Assembly: GCA_965200095.1 (NCBI GenBank)
Contig: OZ241350.1
Span: forward strand, 2,604,001 to 2,668,000
Source: JANQOH01 sp965200095
GTDB lineage: Bacteria; Pseudomonadota; Alphaproteobacteria; UBA7887
Direction: 5' to 3'
Length of the DNA stretch: 64,000 nt
Part shown: positions 25,332-37,479 of the stretch, piece after piece
How positions within the stretch are numbered: position 1 is the first letter of the stretch
Layout of the letters: every line of letters starts with the position of its first letter
Made by a program: the position numbers and the translations under genes
Notes under the pieces: model-generated
Told to the model about the DNA's origin: nothing
Database searches by the model: none
Seen by the model: only the letters and a program-made list of their open reading frames with translations

Positions 25332-26050
25332 GCGGGGCGCTGATCGCGGTGGAAGAGGCGACGCGGCGCTTCGGCGGTTTCGTGGCGCTGGACCGCGTGT
25401 CGCTGTCGGTAGCCCCGGGGGAGCGGCTGGGGCTGATCGGCCCGAACGGGTCGGGCAAGACGACGTTGATCGATTGTATCGCGGGGGCGCAGTTCGCCGA
25501 TTCGGGGCGGGTGCTGTTCGACTCGCGCGATGTGACCCGGCTGCCGGCGCACCGCCGGGCGCGGCTGGGCATCGCCCGCAGTTTTCAGATCCCGCGTCCT
25601 TTCGCGGGGATGACGGTGCTGGAGAACGTGTCCGTGCCGCTCGAATACGCGGCGGGGCTGCGGGGGCGCGGGCGCGTCGAGCGGGCGGCGCGCGAGGTCC
25701 TCGGCCTCGTCGGCCTCGCAGACCGGGCGAACGACGGCGCCGGGGCGCTCACCCAGGTCGACATGCGCAAGCTGGAGCTGGCGCGCGCCCTCGCCGCGCG
25801 GCCGCGGGCGCTCATCGTCGACGAGGCGATGGCCGGCCTCGCCCACGCCGAGGTCGACGATATCCTCGACATCCTGCGCCGCTTCAACGACGACGGGATC
25901 GCGGTGGTGATGATCGAACACATCATGCGCGCGGTGATGGGGTTTTCCGAACGGGTCGCGGTGCTCGATGCGGGGCGGCTGATCGCCGAAGGCTCGCCGG
26001 AGGCGACGATGCGCCATCCGGACGTGGAGCGGGCGTATCTCGGGGAATAG
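25328..26050 (+). CDS. livG: ABC transporter ATPase, LivG family
   Basis: 240 residues from the GTG at 25328 (VSGALIAVEEATRRFGGFVA). Walker A GPNGSGKTTLIDC, the LivG-specific IARSFQIPRPFAGMTVLENV, Walker B ALIVDEAMAGLAHAE and the H-loop VVMIEHIMRAVM are present. The usual LSGGQ signature is replaced by LTQVDMRKLELARALA, a variant that does occur in LivG proteins (normally LSYGQQR/LELARAL), so the Gly-rich part is weaker than usual. Energises uptake together with LivF. Confidence 0.9.
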   Translation: MSGALIAVEEATRRFGGFVALDRVSLSVAPGERLGLIGPNGSGKTTLIDCIAGAQFADSGRVLFDSRDVTRLPAHRRARLGIARSFQIPRPFAGMTVLENVSVPLEYAAGLRGRGRVERAAREVLGLVGLADRANDGAGALTQVDMRKLELARALAARPRALIVDEAMAGLAHAEVDDILDILRRFNDDGIAVVMIEHIMRAVMGFSERVAVLDAGRLIAEGSPEATMRHPDVERAYLGE

Positions 26051-26051
26051 C

Positions 26052-26777
26052 CTGGCGCTCGAGGAGGTAAGCGCGGGCTACGGCGCCGCGCGGGTGCTCG
26101 ACGGCGTGTCGATCTCGGTCGGCGACGGCGAGACCGTGGCGCTGCTGGGCGCCAACGGCAACGGCAAGAGCACGCTCATCAAGTGCGTCATGGGGCTGGT
26201 GCGCCCGTCTTCGGGCCGCGTGACGGCGACTCTGGACGGCGAGCGGCGCGAGCTCGGCGGGTTGCCGCCGGAGCGCATCGTCGACCTCGGCATCGTGCTT
26301 GTGCCCGAAGGCCGGCGGCTGTTTCCCGGCCTGACGGTCGAGGAAAACCTGACACTCGGCGCCTATCGCCGCGTCGCGCGGCGCGAGATGCGCGGCAATA
26401 TCGAACTCTGCCTCGAAACCTTCCCGGCGCTGCGCCGGCGCCTGCGCCAGCGCGCCGGCAGCATGAGCGGCGGCGAACAGCAGATGCTGGCGCTCGCGCG
26501 GGCGCTCATGGCGTCGCCGCGCATCCTGATCGTCGACGAACCCTCGGTCGGCCTCGCCCCCATCCTGGTGGCGCGGGTGATGGACAAGATCCGCGCCCTC
26601 AAGGAGGAGCGCGGACTGACGGTGCTGATGGCCGAACAGAATTTCCGCCAGGCGTCGCGGATCGCCGACCGGGGCTACGTCATCGTCGGCGGGCGCATCG
26701 CCTTCGCCGGCGAAAGCGCCTCCGCCCTGCGCGACAACGAGCTGGTGAAGCGCTACTACCTCGCGGGCGAGGGGTGA
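26052..26777 (+). CDS. livF: ABC transporter ATPase, LivF family
   Basis: Walker A GANGNGKSTLIKCVMGL, signature MSGGEQQMLALARALM, Walker B ILIVDEPSVGLAPILV and H-loop VLMAEQNFRQA identify it. Sequence similarity expected for LivF begins upstream of the first usable GTG (26094): the strand LALEEVSAGYGAARVLDGVS starts at 26052 with CTG. No ATG, GTG or TTG precedes it in frame after the livG stop at 26050, so I annotate a CTG start at 26052 (241 residues), with GTG at 26094 (227 residues) as alternative. Confidence 0.88.
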   Translation: MALEEVSAGYGAARVLDGVSISVGDGETVALLGANGNGKSTLIKCVMGLVRPSSGRVTATLDGERRELGGLPPERIVDLGIVLVPEGRRLFPGLTVEENLTLGAYRRVARREMRGNIELCLETFPALRRRLRQRAGSMSGGEQQMLALARALMASPRILIVDEPSVGLAPILVARVMDKIRALKEERGLTVLMAEQNFRQASRIADRGYVIVGGRIAFAGESASALRDNELVKRYYLAGEG

Positions 26778-26845
26778 CCGCGGCCGCGGCGCCCGGAAGC
26801 TGGCCTTCGCGTCCCGCCCGTGCTATCGAAAGGCGCGAGGCGCGA

Positions 26846-26921
26846 TCCCCGGTAGCTCAGTTGGTAGAGCGGGTGGCTGTTAACCACCATGTCGCTGGTT
26901 CGAGTCCGGCCCGGGGAGCCA
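26846..26921 (+). tRNA. tRNA-Asn (anticodon GTT)
   Basis: TCCCCGGTAGCTCAGTTGG starts a full cloverleaf: acceptor TCCCCGG/CCGGGGA, D arm GCTC..GAGC, anticodon arm GGTGG-CTGTTAA-CCACC with anticodon GTT, T arm around GGTTCGAGTCC, discriminator G and encoded CCA (26919-26921). Confidence 0.96.
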
Positions 26922-26946
26922 CCGCCCCGGCGTCATGCGCAGTGTC

Positions 26947-27990
26947 TCACGCATCGGCGCCGACCGCCTCGGCGACGCTCGCGAAGCCGTCCGCGGCGAG
27001 GCGCGCGTTCAGCCCGCGCGCGATTCCGGGAAGGATATCCAGGCCGCGAAAGGCCAGCGCGGTGTAAAGCTGGACGAGGCTCGCGCCGGCGCGGATCTTG
27101 GCCCGGGCGTCGGCGGAATCGAACACCCCTCCCACGCCGATGAGGGGTATCCGGCCTTCGGTCAGCCGGTAGAACTCACGGAGCAAGGCGGTCGACGGCG
27201 CGAAGAGGGGCCGGCCGCTCAGACCGCCTGCCTCGCGGCGGCGGCGGCTCCGCAGACCCGGCGCCCGCTTCGTGGTGGTGTTGCCGACGATCAGCCCGTC
27301 GATGTCCGCCTCCAGCGCCAGAGCGGCCAGATCGCGGACGGCCGGCGGTTCGAGGTCGGGAGCGACCTTGACGAGCAGGGGGAGGTCGAGAGCGGCGGCC
27401 GCGCGGCGCGCGCGCAGGGCGTCGACAAGCGCCGCGAGGCGCTCCGGCGCCTGGAGGCCGCGCAACCCCGGGGTGTTCGGCGACGACACGTTGACGGCTA
27501 TGTAATCGGCGACGGGCGCGAGAGCGTCGAACGCGGCGGCGTAATCGTCGAGCGGCGACGGACTGTCGCGGTTGGGGCCGATATTGACGCCGACCGGCCC
27601 CCGCGAGCGGTCGCGCGCGGCCAGACGGCGCGCCGCCCGCTCCATGCCGGCGCCGTTGAAGCCGAGGCGGTTGACGAGAGCCTCGTCGGCGCGCAGGCGG
27701 AACAGGCGGGGCCGCGGGTTGCCCCGCTGGGGGCGCGGCGTCACCGTGCCGACCTCGACGAAACCGGCGCCGGCGCGCAAGAGCGGGGCGAAGACGGCCG
27801 CATCCTTGTCGAGACCGGCGGCGACGCCGACCGCGCCGAACTCCCGCCCCCACAGGCGCACCCGCGGCATGGGAGACGGCGCGCGCGGCGCCCCGGCGCC
27901 CAGGCGCAGCAGCGCGAGGCCCAGGGCGTGCGCCGTCTCCGGCGGCAGCCGGCCCAGGGCGGCGACGGCGAACCGGCCGGCGAACGTCAC
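26947..27990 (-). CDS. pyrD: Dihydroorotate dehydrogenase (quinone), class 2
   Basis: Membrane-associated flavoenzyme for the fourth step of pyrimidine synthesis. 347 residues; N-terminal helix for the membrane/quinone site (FAGRFAVAALGRLPPETAHA), then the barrel with GVAAGLDKDAAVFAPLL, FVEVGTVTPRPQRGNPRPRL (class 2 signature), the catalytic Ser in YIAVNVSSPNTPGLRGLQ and the FMN phosphate site IPLIGVGGVFDSADA. Its 3' end lies 26 bases from tRNA-Asn. Confidence 0.95.
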   Translation of the reverse strand: MTFAGRFAVAALGRLPPETAHALGLALLRLGAGAPRAPSPMPRVRLWGREFGAVGVAAGLDKDAAVFAPLLRAGAGFVEVGTVTPRPQRGNPRPRLFRLRADEALVNRLGFNGAGMERAARRLAARDRSRGPVGVNIGPNRDSPSPLDDYAAAFDALAPVADYIAVNVSSPNTPGLRGLQAPERLAALVDALRARRAAAALDLPLLVKVAPDLEPPAVRDLAALALEADIDGLIVGNTTTKRAPGLRSRRRREAGGLSGRPLFAPSTALLREFYRLTEGRIPLIGVGGVFDSADARAKIRAGASLVQLYTALAFRGLDILPGIARGLNARLAADGFASVAEAVGADA

Positions 27991-28081
27991 GGGCGGCCCG
28001 CCCGCCGCGGAAACGCGGAAATGCCGAAGGCGCGAAACACGCTATAGTTTCTTCGCAGGGACGGCGGTTTCAAGAGGTCGA

Positions 28082-30556
28082 ATGTCCGCGCCGGACGGAG
28101 GGATCGGAGAAGCGGGCGGGGTTCTCGCGGGCGGGGCGGCCGCGGCGCCCGATCTGCGGGCGGCGGAGGGCGCGCTCGACGCGGCGCTCGCGGTCTGGGA
28201 TGCGTCCGACAGGCTGCGCTGGGCGAACCGGAAATTCCGCGACCTGATCCCCCCGCTGGCGCCGTCGATCGGGCCCGGGCTGCATTTCGACGCATGGCTC
28301 TGGAGCGCCGTCGAGGCGGACGCGGTGGCGTCGGCGCGCGACGACCGCAAGGCGTGGCTCGCCCGCCGCGCGGCCGGACATCGCAACCCCGGCGCGCCGT
28401 TCGAGGTCGAATTGGCGCCGGGCGCCTGGTATCGCGTGCGCGAGGCGCGGCTCGACGAAGGCGGGGCGGTATCGTGCTGGACCGACATCGCCGCGGCGGT
28501 GCGCGAACGGCAGGCGCGCGAGGCGAGCGAACAACGCTTCCGCGACCTGATCGAGTTCGCGTCGGATGTGGTGATCCTGTTCGAGGATCGGCGCATCCTG
28601 TTCGTCAACCGCAGCGGCGCGGCGCTGCTGGGGGCGGACGGCCCCGATGCGCTGGTCGGCGCGAGCGTCGATGGCGTCCTCGCCCCCGGCTGGGACACAT
28701 TGCTCGACAACGTCTCGCCGGCGACGGCCGCCGAGATCCCCTTCCGCGCCCTGGACGGCGCGGCGCTGGCGCTGGAGGTCCGCGGGATGCCGCTACGCGA
28801 CGGCACGCGGACGCTCACCTTGCTGGTGGCGCGCGACGTGTCCGCCCAGCGCGGCGCCGAAGCGGCGGCGCGCGGGGCCGAACACCGCCTTGTTGCGGCG
28901 CTCGAAAGCGTGACCGATGTCGTCGCGCTGTTCGACGCCGACGACCGGCTGGTTCTCGCCAACCGCGCGAGCCGGCTGCTCGAGGCGGCGGTGGGCGAGC
29001 GCTGGCGCCCGGGCGTGGCGTATCGCGACTACCTCGAGGCCGCGCTCGAGGCGGGCCTCTACCCCGACGCGGAGGGCGACCGCCGCGCCTGGTTCGACGA
29101 ACGGATCGCGCGCCGCGCCGCGCCCCGCGGCGCCGTGGAGATCGCCCGCCAGGACGGACGCTGGTACCGGCTGAGCGAACACCGCCTCGACGACGGCGGC
29201 CTGTTGTCGATCGCCACCGACGTGACCGAACGACGGCGCGACGAACGACGCATCGAGTTCCTCGCGCATCACGACGCGCTGACCGAACTGCCGAACCGGG
29301 CGCTGTTCATGGACCGCCTCCGGCAGGCGGTGGCGCAGGCGGCGCGCAGCTCGGGCAAGGTTGCGGTGCTGATGCTCGATCTCGATAATTTCAAGAACGT
29401 CAACGACAATCTCGGTCATACGGCGGGCGACCGGCTGCTGGTCGAAGTGGCTGCGCGGCTGCGCGGCTGCGTGCGCGCGAGCGATACCGTGGCGCGCCTG
29501 GGAGGCGACGAATTCGCGGTGGTGCAATCTCTGGTGTCGTCGCCCGAACAGGCGGCCGCGCTCGCGCACCGCGCCCGGGCGGCGCTGTCCGAACCGCTGG
29601 AGATCGACGGTCGCAGCGTGCATGCCGGGGCAAGCGTCGGCGTGACCCTGTTCCCGGACGACGCGGACGACCTCGACGCGCTGTTGCGCAACGCCGATCT
29701 GGCGCTCTATCGCGCCAAGTCGAACGCGCGCCGTCCCGTCGCTTTCTATGCCGAGGACCTCGGCCGCCGGGCGGAAGAGCGCCTCGCAACGGTGGACGGG
29801 CTGCGCCATGCGCTCGCCGAGGACCGGTTCGAGCTGCACTACCAGCCCAAGGCGCGGCTGTCGGACGGCCGCATCGTCGGCGGCGAGGCTCTGCTGCGGT
29901 GGCGCCACCCGGAGCGCGGGCTGCTGTTGCCGGCGGCGTTCCTCGCCCATGCCGAAGCGGCGGGGCTGATCGTCCCCATCGGCGAATGGGTGCTCGACCG
30001 GGCCTGCGCGCAGCTCGGCGCGTGGGTGCGGAGCGGCGCTCCGGCGGTGCAGATCTGGGTCAACGTCTCGGCGGCGCAGTTCCAGGACCAGGGGCTGATC
30101 GACAAGGTCCGGGGGAGTCTGCGCGAACGCCGCCTCGAACCGCGCCTTCTCGGCCTGGAGATCACCGAAAGCGCTTTGATGCCGGACGCGCCGGCGGCGG
30201 GGGCGACGCTCGACCGCCTGGTGGAGCTGGGCGTGGACCTGGCGATCGACGATTTCGGCGCCGGTTATTCGTCGCTCAACTATCTGAAGCGCCTGCCGGT
30301 GGGCAAACTGAAGATCGACGGCTCCTTCGTGCGCGGGGTGACCCGCGACCCGCTCGATTCGGCGATCGTGGGGACGATCGTTCATCTCGGCCACAGTCTG
30401 GGGATGCATGTGCTGGCGGAGGGGGTGGAGACGGCGGCGCAGTCGGCGGCGCTCCGCGACCTGGGATGCGACCAGATTCAGGGGCGCCTGATCGGGCCGC
30501 CGCTGCCGGCGGACGATTTCGTCGACCTCGTCGCCGCGCGCGCCGCCCCCGGCTGA
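28082..30556 (+). CDS. PAS-GGDEF-EAL cyclic di-GMP signalling protein
   Basis: 824 residues from the ATG at 28082. No membrane segment is evident. Three PAS-like sensory modules occupy about residues 20-145, 150-270 and 275-385; the first and third resemble each other (ALAVWDASDRLRWANRKF; VVALFDADDRLVLANRAS). A diguanylate cyclase domain follows with intact active site ARLGGDEFAVV (about 470-480), then a phosphodiesterase domain with GGEALLRWRHP (about 600), LEITESALM and DDFGAGYSSLNYL. Both catalytic motifs look competent, so it could make and degrade c-di-GMP. Expected targets are motility and biofilm. The frame is open upstream of 28082 as pyrD antisense and is not counted. Confidence 0.92.
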   Translation: MSAPDGGIGEAGGVLAGGAAAAPDLRAAEGALDAALAVWDASDRLRWANRKFRDLIPPLAPSIGPGLHFDAWLWSAVEADAVASARDDRKAWLARRAAGHRNPGAPFEVELAPGAWYRVREARLDEGGAVSCWTDIAAAVRERQAREASEQRFRDLIEFASDVVILFEDRRILFVNRSGAALLGADGPDALVGASVDGVLAPGWDTLLDNVSPATAAEIPFRALDGAALALEVRGMPLRDGTRTLTLLVARDVSAQRGAEAAARGAEHRLVAALESVTDVVALFDADDRLVLANRASRLLEAAVGERWRPGVAYRDYLEAALEAGLYPDAEGDRRAWFDERIARRAAPRGAVEIARQDGRWYRLSEHRLDDGGLLSIATDVTERRRDERRIEFLAHHDALTELPNRALFMDRLRQAVAQAARSSGKVAVLMLDLDNFKNVNDNLGHTAGDRLLVEVAARLRGCVRASDTVARLGGDEFAVVQSLVSSPEQAAALAHRARAALSEPLEIDGRSVHAGASVGVTLFPDDADDLDALLRNADLALYRAKSNARRPVAFYAEDLGRRAEERLATVDGLRHALAEDRFELHYQPKARLSDGRIVGGEALLRWRHPERGLLLPAAFLAHAEAAGLIVPIGEWVLDRACAQLGAWVRSGAPAVQIWVNVSAAQFQDQGLIDKVRGSLRERRLEPRLLGLEITESALMPDAPAAGATLDRLVELGVDLAIDDFGAGYSSLNYLKRLPVGKLKIDGSFVRGVTRDPLDSAIVGTIVHLGHSLGMHVLAEGVETAAQSAALRDLGCDQIQGRLIGPPLPADDFVDLVAARAAPG

Positions 30557-30632
30557 CGGGCGCGGGACGGCGATTCTCGTTTCGGGGCCGCGCGCCATCG
30601 CATCCGCGGGCGCCCGGTCTCGCCGCGACGCT

Positions 30633-30722
30633 GAGCGTGTGAAGAAATCGGGCGGCTCTCATAAATAACGGCGGGGACGCCGAAGAACCAGCGCAGAGAA
30701 AGACGATAACCCGCCGACAATA
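30633..30722 (-). repeat. Interspersed repeat, family B
   Basis: Reverse-orientation copy of the 90-bp element: GAGCGTGTGAAGAAATCGGG at its left and CGCCGACAATA at its right on the plus strand. Its reverse complement lines up base by base with 39602-39691 with few differences. It is followed, 7 bases later, by a family A palindrome. Confidence 0.75.
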
Positions 30723-30729
30723 CTTCGTC

Positions 30730-30749
30730 ATCCCCGCGAAAGCGGGAAT
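30730..30749. repeat. Family A palindrome, one mismatch, IS630 target flank
   Basis: ATCCCCGCGAAAGCGGGAAT differs from the consensus by one base. The IS630 target TA (30751-30752) lies 1 base beyond it, so the IS inserted at the edge of this repeat. Confidence 0.8.
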
Positions 30750-30752
30750 CTA

Positions 30753-31924
30753 TTGTCCCGGAACTGAAATAGGCATCATGTTGTGGTTGTTGGCGTTGGA
30801 GGGGTCTTCGATGTCGAGCGGCAGGAGGCGGCGCATGGGGGCACTGGTTCTGAGCGAGGCGGAGCGCTCGTTGCTGGAGCGCGAGACCCGCCGCAGCCAG
30901 GCGCCGCGTGCGCTTGCGGAGCGTTGTCGCATCGTCCTGCGCTGCGCCGACGGGTTGACGAACAAGGCGGTTGCGGTGGAACCGGGCGTGCACGAACACA
31001 CTGTCGGCAAGTGGCGCCGCCGCTTTCTGAAGGAGCGTTTCGAGGGGCTGTCGGACGCGCCGCGTTCGGGACGCCCGCGAACCATTGCCGATGACCGGGT
31101 GGCGGAGGTCATCGAGCGGACGCTCAACACGCCCCCGGCCGACGCCACCCATTGGTCGTTGCGCTCGATGGCCCGCGCCGCGGGGCTTTCGCATACGACA
31201 GTGCGACGCATCCGGACCGCCTTCGGCTTGCAGCCGCACCGTGCGCAAACCTTCAAACTCTCGGGCGACCCGGCGTTCGTGGACAAGGCGCCGACATTGT
31301 CGGCCTCTATCTGTCGCCGCCGGACCGCGCGCTTGTGCTCTGCGTCGACGAAAAGAGCCGAATCCAGGCGCCCGACCGCACCCGGTCCGTCCTGCCCGTG
31401 ACGCCGGGCATGGCCGAGAGGCGAACCCACGACTATCGGCGCAACGGGACGACCTCGCCGTTCGCCGCCCTCGACATCGCCACCGGTTTCGTCATCGGCA
31501 AGTGCTACAGGCGTCATCGGGCGCGGGAGTTTCTCGACTTCCTCAAGGAAATCGACGATCATGTTCCCGAAGACCTGGACATTCACATCGTCATGGACAA
31601 CGACGCCACCCACAAGACCGCGGCAGTGAAATCCCGGATGGCGCGGCGTCCGCGCTATCATGTTCACTTTACGCCGACTTCGGCCTCCTGGCTCAATCGG
31701 GTGGAACGCCGGTTCGCCGAACTGACGCGCAAGCAGCTGCAAAGGGGCACGCATAACTCGACGAAACAGCTTGAAGCGGATATCCGCTCTTTCATCGACA
31801 AGCACAACCGGAACCCCAAACCCTTCAAATGGACGAAATCCGCCGACGACATCCTCGCATCCGTCAAACGCTTCCGCCATCGCGTCGAGCATACCCTATG
31901 CCACGAACTTTAGATTCAGGACAA
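30753..31924 (+). mobile_element. IS630-family insertion sequence, both ends identifiable
   Basis: The element starts TTGTCCCGGAACTGAAAT and ends ATTCAGGACAA, imperfect inverted ends sharing TTGTCC(C/T)-type termini, flanked on both sides by TA (30751-30752 and 31925-31926), the dinucleotide target duplication of IS630/Tc1-mariner elements. It is 1172 bp and carries one transposase gene interrupted by a frameshift. Its right end abuts the truncated ATPase gene. A decayed relative of its 5' coding part lies at 59351-59435. Confidence 0.85.
30778..31913 (+). pseudogene. IS630-family transposase, single-base frameshift
   Basis: The first frame (ATG at 30778) carries the helix-turn-helix part (ALAERCRIVLRCADGLTNKA, RFEGLSDAPRSGRPRTIADD, WSLRSMARAAGLSHTTVRRI) up to DPAFVDK near 31285. 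The catalytic part continues in another frame: DIVGLYLSPPDRALVLCVDE (first Asp), IHIVMDNDATHKT (second Asp) and PTSASWLNRVERRFAEL (Glu). Between Lys of FVDK and DIVGLY there are five bases where six are expected, so a one-base deletion near 31290 best explains the shift. All three catalytic residues survive. Confidence 0.88.
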
Positions 31925-31925
31925 T

Positions 31926-32996
31926 AGGCTCCAGGCGCCCCGCTACGTGCCGGAACGCGGCGAAATCGCAATGGATTACCGGGAAGGCAATGCGACGCTC
32001 GACCTGTCCTCGAGCGGCAGGGGATTACAGCAGACCCTGTTGATCCTCGCCTATATGGCGGTCAACCCCGGCGCGCTCCTTCTGCTCGACGAACCCGACG
32101 CGCATCTCGAAATTCTGCGGCAAAGGCAGATCTACGAGTTGCTGGCCGATACGGCCCGCACCGGCGGCGGCCAGATCGTCGCCGCAAGCCATTCCGAAGT
32201 GGTCCTGAACGAAGCCGCCGGGCGGGATACGGTGATCGCGTTCATCGGCGCGCCCCACCGGATCGACGACCGGGGGAGAAGCCGGCTGCGCAAGGCGCTG
32301 GCGGAAATCGGCTTCCACGATTACGCTCAGGCCGAACAGAACGGGTGGGTTCTGTATCTCGAAGGTTCGACGGATCTGGCCATACTGAAGGCGTTCGCCA
32401 GGCGTCTCGGACATGGCGAAGCGGTTGAGTGTCTGGAGCGCCCGTTCGTGCATTACGTCGAGAACCGGCCCGGGCAGGCCGCGAACCACTACCACGGCCT
32501 CAGGGAAGCGCTGCCGGAACTGCGCGGCGTGGCCCTTTTCGACCGGATCGAAACGGCGCTTCCGGAAGGCGGCCGGCTCCGTTGCCTGACATGGAGGAAG
32601 CGGGAAATCGAGAACTATCTCTGCACCCGGGCGACGCTCGAAGCCTGTGCCGTCGCCTCGCCGGGCGATGGCGCCCCGATGCCTCTCTTCGACAGCGCGG
32701 ACGCCGAAAAGCGGCTGACGGCGATGCGCCGCGCAATCGACGAGGTGGGGGACGCGCTGCGCGTCCTCGGCAAGGGCTCGCCGTGGGATGCGGAGACGAA
32801 GGTCAGCGACGAATTCCTCACACCGTTGTTCGAGAAGTATTTCGGGAAACTCGACATCCCGAACCTGATGATGAAGACGAATTTTCACCGGCTGGCCGAA
32901 TACGTCCCGGAATCCGAAATAGATCCGGAAATCCGCGAAAAACTGGACGCCATCGCAAGCGTGGCGGCGGACGCGACGCCGGGAGCTCTCCCATGA
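31926..32996 (+). pseudogene. 5'-truncated AAA ATPase-TOPRIM (OLD/PARIS-like) protein
   Basis: Open from the IS630 end to 32996 (357 codons). It retains the second half of an ABC-type ATPase: signature LDLSSSGRGLQQTLLILAYM, Walker B ALLLLDEPDAHLEI and H-loop QIVAASHSEVVL. A TOPRIM-like nuclease part follows: LYLEGSTDLAILKAFARRLG (acidic first motif), GVALFDRIE and LTWRKREIENYLC, which resembles the OLD-family and DUF4435 TOPRIM domains. The Walker A half is missing, exactly where IS630 was inserted. OLD, Gabija GajA and PARIS ATPase-nuclease pairs are antiphage proteins; a similar role before damage is inferred. A GTG at 31947 could allow expression of the C-terminal part. It overlaps the next gene by 4 bases (ATGA). 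Confidence 0.78.
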
Positions 32997-34072
32997 TCCG
33001 CGTCGACCGTGTCACCGTTCGCGGCTTCAAATCCATCCGGGCGCTCGAGGACTTCGAGCTCGGCAACCTGACGGTTCTCATCGGGCCGAACGGCGCCGGG
33101 AAGTCCAACTTCCTCGATCTGTTCCGCATGGGCGCGCGCATCGCCGAAGAGCGGCTGCAAATCTTCGTGGCGGAGCGCGACGGGCCCGACGCGCTGCTGT
33201 TCGGCGGCGCCGAACGAACCGACCGCATCGATGCGGCGTTCGCCTTCGGCGCCGACGAATACGCCTTCTCGCTTGTCCCGGCCGGGAACCGCTTCGTCTT
33301 CGACCGCGAGGAGATCCGGTCCCGCAACGGCGGGGCGACCGGCCTGCGCGCTTTCGGCCGCGGACACGAGGAATCGCGCTCGCGCGAGGCCGATGAAGGG
33401 TTCGCCCTCTATGCCGGGGAAGCGATGGCGGGATGGCGGGCGCATCATTTCGCCGATACCGGCCCGACCTCGCGCTTGCGCCGCGCCCAGCCGCTGCGCG
33501 ACAATCTGCGGCTTCACGCCGACGGCGGCAATCTGGCGCCGTTTCTGCGCCGGCTGCGCGAACGCTGCCCTCGCGACCACCGGCGGATCGTCGAGGAGGT
33601 CCGCGCCGCCGCGCCATTCTTCGGAGATTTCGTGTATCGCGAAGACGCCGGCGAGATGGTGGAACTCGAATGGTTCGAAGCGGGTGCGCCGGACCGGGCG
33701 CTCGGCCCCGGTCAGCTGTCGGACGGGACGCTGCGCTTCGTCTGCCTTGCGGCGCTGCTGCTTCAGCCCGCACGGTTTCAGCCCAACCCCATCCTCATCG
33801 ACGAACCCGAGCTGGGGCTTCACCCCCACGCCATCGCCTTGCTGGCGGAGTTGCTGCGGCACGCGAGCGATACGCGCCAGATCGTCGTCTCCACCCAGTC
33901 CGCCGATCTGGTGAGCGAATTGACGCCGGAGGATATCGTCACCGTCGCCCGGCGAAACGGCGAGACGGTTTTCGAGCGCCCGGACCCGGAAGACCTCGGC
34001 GAATGGTTGAAAGACCATTCCCTCGGCGATCTGTGGAAAATGTATGTCGTCGGCGAAGGTCCCGGGAGGTGA
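32993..34072 (+). CDS. RecF-like AAA ATPase (COG4637-type)
   Basis: 359 residues from the ATG at 32993. Walker A TVLIGPNGAGKSNFLDLF (about residues 28-45), signature region PGQLSDGTLRFVCLAALLL (about 240-258), Walker B NPILIDEPELGLHPHAIALL (about 262-281) and H-loop QIVVSTQSADLV, in which Gln replaces the usual His (THS). The shape is that of SMC/RecF-like predicted ATPases often found in defence islands. Its ATG overlaps the stop of the truncated ATPase-TOPRIM gene, so the two were one transcriptional unit; HsdR follows after 76 bases. No nuclease domain is fused. Confidence 0.85.
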   Translation: MIRVDRVTVRGFKSIRALEDFELGNLTVLIGPNGAGKSNFLDLFRMGARIAEERLQIFVAERDGPDALLFGGAERTDRIDAAFAFGADEYAFSLVPAGNRFVFDREEIRSRNGGATGLRAFGRGHEESRSREADEGFALYAGEAMAGWRAHHFADTGPTSRLRRAQPLRDNLRLHADGGNLAPFLRRLRERCPRDHRRIVEEVRAAAPFFGDFVYREDAGEMVELEWFEAGAPDRALGPGQLSDGTLRFVCLAALLLQPARFQPNPILIDEPELGLHPHAIALLAELLRHASDTRQIVVSTQSADLVSELTPEDIVTVARRNGETVFERPDPEDLGEWLKDHSLGDLWKMYVVGEGPGR

Positions 34073-34148
34073 TCGAAGCGGTCGCCGTTTGCGCAAGCCG
34101 AACCGGAGCGGTTTTCGTCATGGAAACCCTCGCCGACGGAGCGGCGCC

Positions 34149-37391
<3,243 letters not shown>

Positions 37392-37479
37392 TGAGAATCG
37401 CCGGAACGGCGCCGCGGCGTTTGCGATCGGCCCCGCCGCGCTATAGGGTCGCCGACGGGCAGCCGGGGGAGGCGTTGCG

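Noticed and set aside
32500..34096. Minus-strand frames (up to 403 codons) opposite the RecF-like ATPase
   Set aside because: Shadow frames with no domain features, while the plus strand has intact Walker motifs.
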